64,000 nucleotides of DNA from positions 131,948 through 195,947 of the forward strand of contig DEAM01000005.1 of assembly GCA_002347035.1 (NCBI GenBank). The letters run 5' to 3'. The DNA comes from Gemmatimonadales bacterium UBA2982. GTDB taxonomy: Bacteria > Gemmatimonadota > Gemmatimonadetes > Longimicrobiales > Gaopeijiaceae. Both the position numbers and the translations under genes were made by a program. Within the stretch, counting starts at the first letter, position 1, and each line of letters begins with the position of its first letter. Below are positions 59,582 to 64,000 of this stretch, piece after piece. The notes under the pieces were generated by a model that saw only the letters and a list, made by a program, of their open reading frames with translations, was not told the DNA's origin and ran no database searches.

Positions 59582-62052
59582 TTCCTCTTCCGACCGCGAC
59601 CTTTCTTGCCCCCTCGTGCCACTTTTTCAGCAATCAGAGACACAGCCGCGTCCAGGTCGATCTCGGTCGCCTCAGAGCCCTTTGGTAGGGTCGCATTGAT
59701 CGTACCATCAGTCACGTAAGGACCATATCGACCAGAAAGCACGACCAGTTCTGCACCCGTATCGGGGTGCTTACCCACCTCCTTCAATGGCACTCTCCTG
59801 CCAGAAGCCTTCGCATCCAGCAGGCGGGCTGCTTCTTCCAGAGAGACGCTCCAAAGGGCATCAGTTCCCCTGAGACTGGCGAAAGTCTTGCCACGCCGTA
59901 CAAAAGGACCGAAACGCCCGATGCCGGCGACAATCTCCTCTTTAGACTCAGGATCCAACCCTATCGGTCGCGGCAGTTGGAGAAGCTTGAGAGCGTAAGC
60001 TAGATCGATTTCATCCGGCTCTTTACCCTTTGGAAGACTCACCCTCTTGGGCTTTTCGGCATCCGAAACAGACTCGAGTTCCACGTATGGTCCGTAGGGA
60101 CCGACTTTAAGTCGAACCATCTGTCCCTCATCGGGATGCTCGCCGAGCTGCTTGCCCTCAGGATCGATTCCATCAAGAGAACGGGTGTTCTTGCACTCAG
60201 GATAGCCCGAGCACCCTAAGAAGCGCCCAAACCGGTTCCATCGGACAAGCATGGGCTGACTGCACTTCTCACACTCCTCGCCTTCAGCGGCCAAGATCTC
60301 TTTAATGATCTCGTCGGAGTTCGCGTTGCCATCCTCAATCCGCTCTAAAAAGTTCGGATAAAAACCAGCAAGCACTTTCTGCCACTCGACTTCGCCTTCC
60401 TCTACACGGTCAAGTTCGCTCTCCATACGACTCGTAAATTCGACATCGAAGATATTGGGGAAGATCCTCACAAGAAGCTTCGAAACAACCTCACCCAGGT
60501 CCGTAGGGTGAAAACGTCTCTGATCAAGTTCCACGTAACCCCGATCGACAATCACTGAGATAATCTGGGCGTACGTGGAGGGCCGACCGATTCCGAGCTC
60601 CTCTAGCTCTTTCACCAGACTGGCTTCAGAGTACCTCGGCGGCGGCTGCGTAAAGTGTTGCCTGGGTTCGATGGAGGAGAGTTGCGCAACGTCTCCCTCT
60701 GTGAAGTCGGGAAGGGGCTCAAGGTCGTCAAGCCGTCCCTGGTCACCCACTTCAGTCGCTTCGACATACAGGCGTGTAAAACCTGAGAACTTGACGATTG
60801 AACCGGTGGCCCTAAAGAGATAATTACCCCCACTCTTGCCGGTCAGGTCAAAATCAACCGTAGTCGTGTCATATACAGTCGGGGACATCTGGCTGGCGAC
60901 AAAGCGAAGCCAAATTAACTCATATAGCTTGGCCTGATCTGCTTCTAAGTATCGAGCTGCTTCTGCAGGATGAATCGTGACATCAGTAGGTCTGATTGCT
61001 TCATGAGCATCTTGGGCTGCGGCCTGTTGCTGCCCGCCATAAAGTCTTGGAGAAGATGGCGTGTAAGCACTACCGAATTCAGATTCGATCCACTCACGAG
61101 CACTGTTGACTGCGTTGGGAGACACACGAGTTGAATCTGTGCGCATGTAGGTTATAAGGCCTACTTGACCACGATCCCCTATCGGTTGGCCCTCATATAG
61201 TCTCTGTGCGTTCGACATCGTGCGGCGTGCGGAGTATCTAAGGCGCTTTGCTGCCGCCTGCTGCAAAGTCGAGGTGGTGAATGGTGCAGCAGGATTCTTT
61301 TTCCGTTCGCGCCTCTTAACCTCGGTCGCATTAAAGGGAACCGCATCGATATCCGTGACTACTGAGACCGCCGCCGCCTCGTTCTCGAGCTCTAAAGACT
61401 CACCATTGATCTTGTGTAACCTAGCATCGAACGCGGTTTCGTTATGCTGGAGATGGGCGGTGATAGACCAGTACTCGTCTTGAACAAAAATGCGGATCTC
61501 GTCTTCACGCTCACAGATAAGTCTCAAGGCAACCGTCTGGACGCGTCCCGCTGAAAGCCCAGGTCTAATTGGCTTCCAGAGGAGCGGACTCACTTGATAG
61601 CCGACTAGCCTGTCCAAGATCCTCCGAGCCTGCTGAGCTTCAATCTTATTCGTGTCTAGCAATCCAGGTGAAGCTAGAGCACGCTCAACAGCACCTTTAG
61701 TGATCTCCCGAAAAGTTACTCTTTGGAATCGGTCGCGATTCTTCTCATAACCAAGCTGCTCAGCTACATGGTACGCTATAGCCTCGCCCTCGCGGTCCGG
61801 GTCCGTAGCGAGAATGACTGTTTCGGCACCCTTTGCTTTTTTCTTGAGCTCTGAAATGACCTTCCCTTTTCCTCGGATGGTCACATACTTCGGCTCGAAG
61901 TCGCGCTCAACGTCTACACCCAGTTCTTTCTTCGGCAGATCTCGGACATGACCCACCGAGGCCGCAACGTGATAGTCGCTGCCAAGATACTTGCTGATCG
62001 TTCTCGCCTTTGCGGGCGACTCCACGATCACTAGGTGTTTCTCGTCGCTCAT
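59578..62052 (-). CDS. topA: DNA topoisomerase I
   Basis: TopA relaxes negative supercoils. The 824-aa type IA enzyme has the Toprim domain (LVIVESPAKARTISKYLG, ILATDPDREGEAIAYHVAE with the acidic metal ligands), the catalytic Tyr in LITYMRTDSTRVS, and a C-terminal zinc finger (CEKCSQPMLVRWNRFGRFLGC with PECKN). C-terminal repeat units (GRFGPFVRRGKTF and GRYGPYVTDGT) follow, then a Lys/Arg-rich tail. It overlaps aroK and trmFO by four bases on each side. Confidence 0.97.
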   Translation of the reverse strand: MSDEKHLVIVESPAKARTISKYLGSDYHVAASVGHVRDLPKKELGVDVERDFEPKYVTIRGKGKVISELKKKAKGAETVILATDPDREGEAIAYHVAEQLGYEKNRDRFQRVTFREITKGAVERALASPGLLDTNKIEAQQARRILDRLVGYQVSPLLWKPIRPGLSAGRVQTVALRLICEREDEIRIFVQDEYWSITAHLQHNETAFDARLHKINGESLELENEAAAVSVVTDIDAVPFNATEVKRRERKKNPAAPFTTSTLQQAAAKRLRYSARRTMSNAQRLYEGQPIGDRGQVGLITYMRTDSTRVSPNAVNSAREWIESEFGSAYTPSSPRLYGGQQQAAAQDAHEAIRPTDVTIHPAEAARYLEADQAKLYELIWLRFVASQMSPTVYDTTTVDFDLTGKSGGNYLFRATGSIVKFSGFTRLYVEATEVGDQGRLDDLEPLPDFTEGDVAQLSSIEPRQHFTQPPPRYSEASLVKELEELGIGRPSTYAQIISVIVDRGYVELDQRRFHPTDLGEVVSKLLVRIFPNIFDVEFTSRMESELDRVEEGEVEWQKVLAGFYPNFLERIEDGNANSDEIIKEILAAEGEECEKCSQPMLVRWNRFGRFLGCSGYPECKNTRSLDGIDPEGKQLGEHPDEGQMVRLKVGPYGPYVELESVSDAEKPKRVSLPKGKEPDEIDLAYALKLLQLPRPIGLDPESKEEIVAGIGRFGPFVRRGKTFASLRGTDALWSVSLEEAARLLDAKASGRRVPLKEVGKHPDTGAELVVLSGRYGPYVTDGTINATLPKGSEATEIDLDAAVSLIAEKVARGGKKGRGRKRK

Positions 62053-62594
62053 TCTCCGACTGCTCTAGTGTATTTTTCGGTTAGAATTTCTAAGATCTGC
62101 ACCGACACATCTTCTACCGGTGAGTGCTCCGTGTCCACTGCCCACTGCGCTGTTTGATAGTGAGGGACCCGCTTGATGAGAAGCTCGCGAGTTTCGTCAA
62201 GAGCATCCCGTTGCTCAAGCAATGGCCTTCTTCCAGGCTCACGGGATGCTCGCTCGAGTGCTTTTTCGGCAGACACACGCAACCAGAAGGTTGCGGTTCC
62301 TTTCGATACCGCTGCTAGCCGGCCAGGTGCTATAGCCCACCCCCCACCGCTAGCGAGTACGATACGATTTTCACTAAGCAGATTCTCAGCCACACGCTCC
62401 TCAATCTTGCGAAAGTAGGGTTCTCCTTCGACCGCAAAGATATCGGCAACAGACCGACCCTCTTTGATCTCTATAGCTTCGTCAAAGTCAACGAAGCGCC
62501 AATTCAACCGAACTGCCAAGTCTCTTCCCACACTGGTCTTCCCCGAACCCATGAAACCCACCAAGAGGACCCGGAGGAGCTCCTGCCGTGTCAC
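62049..62594 (-). CDS. aroK: Shikimate kinase
   Basis: AroK phosphorylates shikimate. The 181-aa protein has the P-loop LLVGFMGSGKTSVGRDLA, the shikimate-binding VDFDEAIEIKEGRSVADIF, the substrate motif EGEPYFRKIEERV and GGGWAIAP. Length is normal. It overlaps the aroC stop (ATGA) and topA. With aroC upstream it forms a two-step part of chorismate synthesis; aroB is elsewhere in the window. Confidence 0.95.
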   Translation of the reverse strand: MTRQELLRVLLVGFMGSGKTSVGRDLAVRLNWRFVDFDEAIEIKEGRSVADIFAVEGEPYFRKIEERVAENLLSENRIVLASGGGWAIAPGRLAAVSKGTATFWLRVSAEKALERASREPGRRPLLEQRDALDETRELLIKRVPHYQTAQWAVDTEHSPVEDVSVQILEILTEKYTRAVGE

Positions 62595-63796
62595 CGCTCT
62601 CCGAATCCCCGTTCAGCCAGGTAGTTCAGGTACCCATCAAAGTTCCTGCGCACCTCACCTATTGAATCTCCTCCGAACTTTTCCAGGAATGCATCAGCGA
62701 GAACTAAAGCAACCATAGCTTCACCTACGACACCAGCAGCCGGAACAGCGCAGACATCACTGCGTTCTGTGGCCGCATCACCGACGCTGCCATCCCTCAG
62801 GTCCACACTCGGAAGCGGTTTCATAAGAGTGGAAATTGGTTTCATTGCTCCACGGACTGCGACTGGCTCTCCAGTGGTGACGCCACCTTCTAATCCTCCC
62901 GCTCGGTTGGATGCCCGACCCATACCTCCAGCCCGAAATTTTTCTTCTGCGCGAACGATAGGATCGTGAACATTGGATCCTGGTCGTCGTGCACCGGTGA
63001 AGCCCAAGCCGACCTCCACGCCCTTCACGGCCTGTATGGACATAACCGCCCCGGCTAACCGTCCGTCGAGTTTTGTATCCCAGGAAACGTAAGATCCCAG
63101 TCCTACAGGAAGCCCCGTTGCAACGACCTCAAAAATTCCACCCAGAGTGTCTCCGCGCTCCTTTGCCTCATCAATCTCAACCATCATGCGTGTGGCTGCA
63201 TCATCATCTAGGCAGCGGACCGCGTTTTTATCCGCTTCGGAATTCACATCTTCTGGAAGTTCGTCAACCTCAGCTTCTACTGATCCAATTGAGACAATGT
63301 GACTCCCGATCCTAACCCCAAACTCTGCCAAGAGCCGCTTTGCCACAGCAGCACATGCTACACGAGCTGCTGTCTCCCGCGCACTCGCACGCTCGAGAAT
63401 ATCCCTGACATCACGCCTGTCATACTTGAAAGCACCTACAAGGTCGGCGTGACCGGGTCGCGGCAGATAGTGTGGCCTGAGTGCTTTTGGATTACCGCCT
63501 GGCTCCGGAGGCTCGTGTGCCATCGCAACGGTCCAATTGTCCCAATCACGGTTCCAGACAACCATCGAGATTGGGGAACCCAAAGTTTCACCCAAGCGCA
63601 CCCCAGAAAGCAGCTCCGCTCTATCCGACTCGATCTGCATGCGACGGCCGCGGCCGTACCCGCCCTGGCGACGCTTGAGTTCAGGATCTACATCCCTCTC
63701 CATCTCGAGACTTAAGCCTGCAGGAATTCCTTCGATCAGCGCCGTGAGCGCGCGACCGTGTGACTCTCCTGCCGTGTGGAATGCAATCCGTCTCAT
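62591..63796 (-). CDS. aroC: Chorismate synthase
   Basis: AroC forms chorismate from EPSP with reduced FMN. The 401-aa protein starts MRRIAFHTAGESHGRALTAL, seen as TAGESHGRALTALIEG, and has RRQGGYGRGRRM, the FMN-binding RASARETAARVACAA and the C-terminal PISTLMKPLPSVDL and RSDVCAVPAAGVVGEAM. It leads the reverse-strand operon running to mogA or further. The gap to the next forward ORF holds its promoter, which I could not call firmly. Confidence 0.96.
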   Translation of the reverse strand: MRRIAFHTAGESHGRALTALIEGIPAGLSLEMERDVDPELKRRQGGYGRGRRMQIESDRAELLSGVRLGETLGSPISMVVWNRDWDNWTVAMAHEPPEPGGNPKALRPHYLPRPGHADLVGAFKYDRRDVRDILERASARETAARVACAAVAKRLLAEFGVRIGSHIVSIGSVEAEVDELPEDVNSEADKNAVRCLDDDAATRMMVEIDEAKERGDTLGGIFEVVATGLPVGLGSYVSWDTKLDGRLAGAVMSIQAVKGVEVGLGFTGARRPGSNVHDPIVRAEEKFRAGGMGRASNRAGGLEGGVTTGEPVAVRGAMKPISTLMKPLPSVDLRDGSVGDAATERSDVCAVPAAGVVGEAMVALVLADAFLEKFGGDSIGEVRRNFDGYLNYLAERGFGER

Positions 63797-63922
63797 ACCG
63801 ACTCCGGAACACGCAGAACCCCGGCAATGCCGGTCTGCTAGTTATCCCCGAAGATTAGATTCGCGACCAAGTTATATAGAAGGGAGTGGCCCCTGCACCA
63901 AGCGTTAGCTCTAAATGGGCCA

Positions 63923-64000
63923 GTGAGAGACAACGTAACCAAGGACGGATACGATCGATCTCTGCTACCAAAATGGTCCGAGGACGAGTCTCGGAGTTAC
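63923..64000 (+). CDS. Possible start of a forward gene cut by the window end
   Basis: From GTG 63923 the frame is open to the last base. The 26 codons read as charged protein-like sequence (MRDNVTKDGYDRSLLPKW, then SEDESRSY). The frame is open back to about 63842, but no better start codon is seen and the ribosome site is weak. Identity cannot be assigned. Confidence 0.4.
   Translation, partial: MRDNVTKDGYDRSLLPKWSEDESRSY

Noticed and set aside
1..64000. CRISPR arrays, insertion sequences, prophage or defence islands
   Set aside because: No direct repeats with spacers, no transposase frames and no known defence modules were seen; the single Xer recombinase is in its housekeeping context.

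Overview
The window is a gene-dense bacterial chromosome segment of housekeeping type. Gene spacing is very short and many start and stop codons overlap (ATGA, GTGA, TAGTG). No rRNA, insertion sequence, prophage or CRISPR array is visible. The organism is a diderm: there are several lipobox lipoproteins, a beta-barrel-like outer membrane protein, PBP4 and PBP1A cell-wall enzymes and MltG. A V4R-domain protein, a short F1 epsilon subunit and a signal-peptide-like start on AtpF fit a lineage such as Gemmatimonadota or the wider FCB group. That placement is an inference from gene style; no marker gene was compared.

Left third (1-25 kb): a truncated acetyl-CoA synthetase; a PerR-like regulator with a near-consensus sigma70 promoter; a PBP4 peptidase fused to LysM; a large HExxH lipoprotein metalloprotease; a barrel-like protein leading into moeA and an M23 lipoprotein; etfBA with an NhaC-type antiporter; and a NYN-LOTUS-LOTUS-HhH RNA-associated protein. 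Next come a reverse-strand run (cupin, second HExxH lipoprotein, aroB, acyl-CoA ligase homologue) and a forward operon with PBP1A, a V4R protein, ruvX, mltG and thiE.

Middle (24-41 kb): a complete reverse-strand ATP synthase operon (atpZ, I, B, E, F, H, A, G, D, C) followed by a PHP phosphoesterase. Facing it are moxR, a CNNM/CorC protein, a gamma-carbonic-anhydrase-like protein and a 39-residue zinc ribbon. Then come prepilin peptidase, a SpoU methyltransferase, thiD, and a nucleoside salvage pair (transporter plus purine nucleoside phosphorylase).

Right third (41-64 kb): a forward protein quality-control block (dnaK, degP/htrA, tRNA-Leu(UAG), tig, clpP, clpX, lon, engB). It meets a reverse block of aroC, aroK, topA, trmFO, xerC, hslV, hslU, argF, gcvT, mogA and a sigma54 activator. 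The topA-trmFO-xerC-hslV-hslU order is a known conserved arrangement. In one window the cell therefore encodes four ATP-dependent protease systems or parts of them (ClpXP, Lon, HslUV, and DegP as the periplasmic ATP-independent partner).

No clear new multi-gene defence or secretion system was found. The best leads are the NYN-LOTUS-HhH protein and its upstream inverted repeat, an acyl-CoA ligase homologue whose C-terminal catalytic lysine is glutamine, a gamma-carbonic anhydrase homologue with a changed zinc ligand, a perfect 16-bp palindrome before degP, and a terminator before dnaK with no visible upstream gene.
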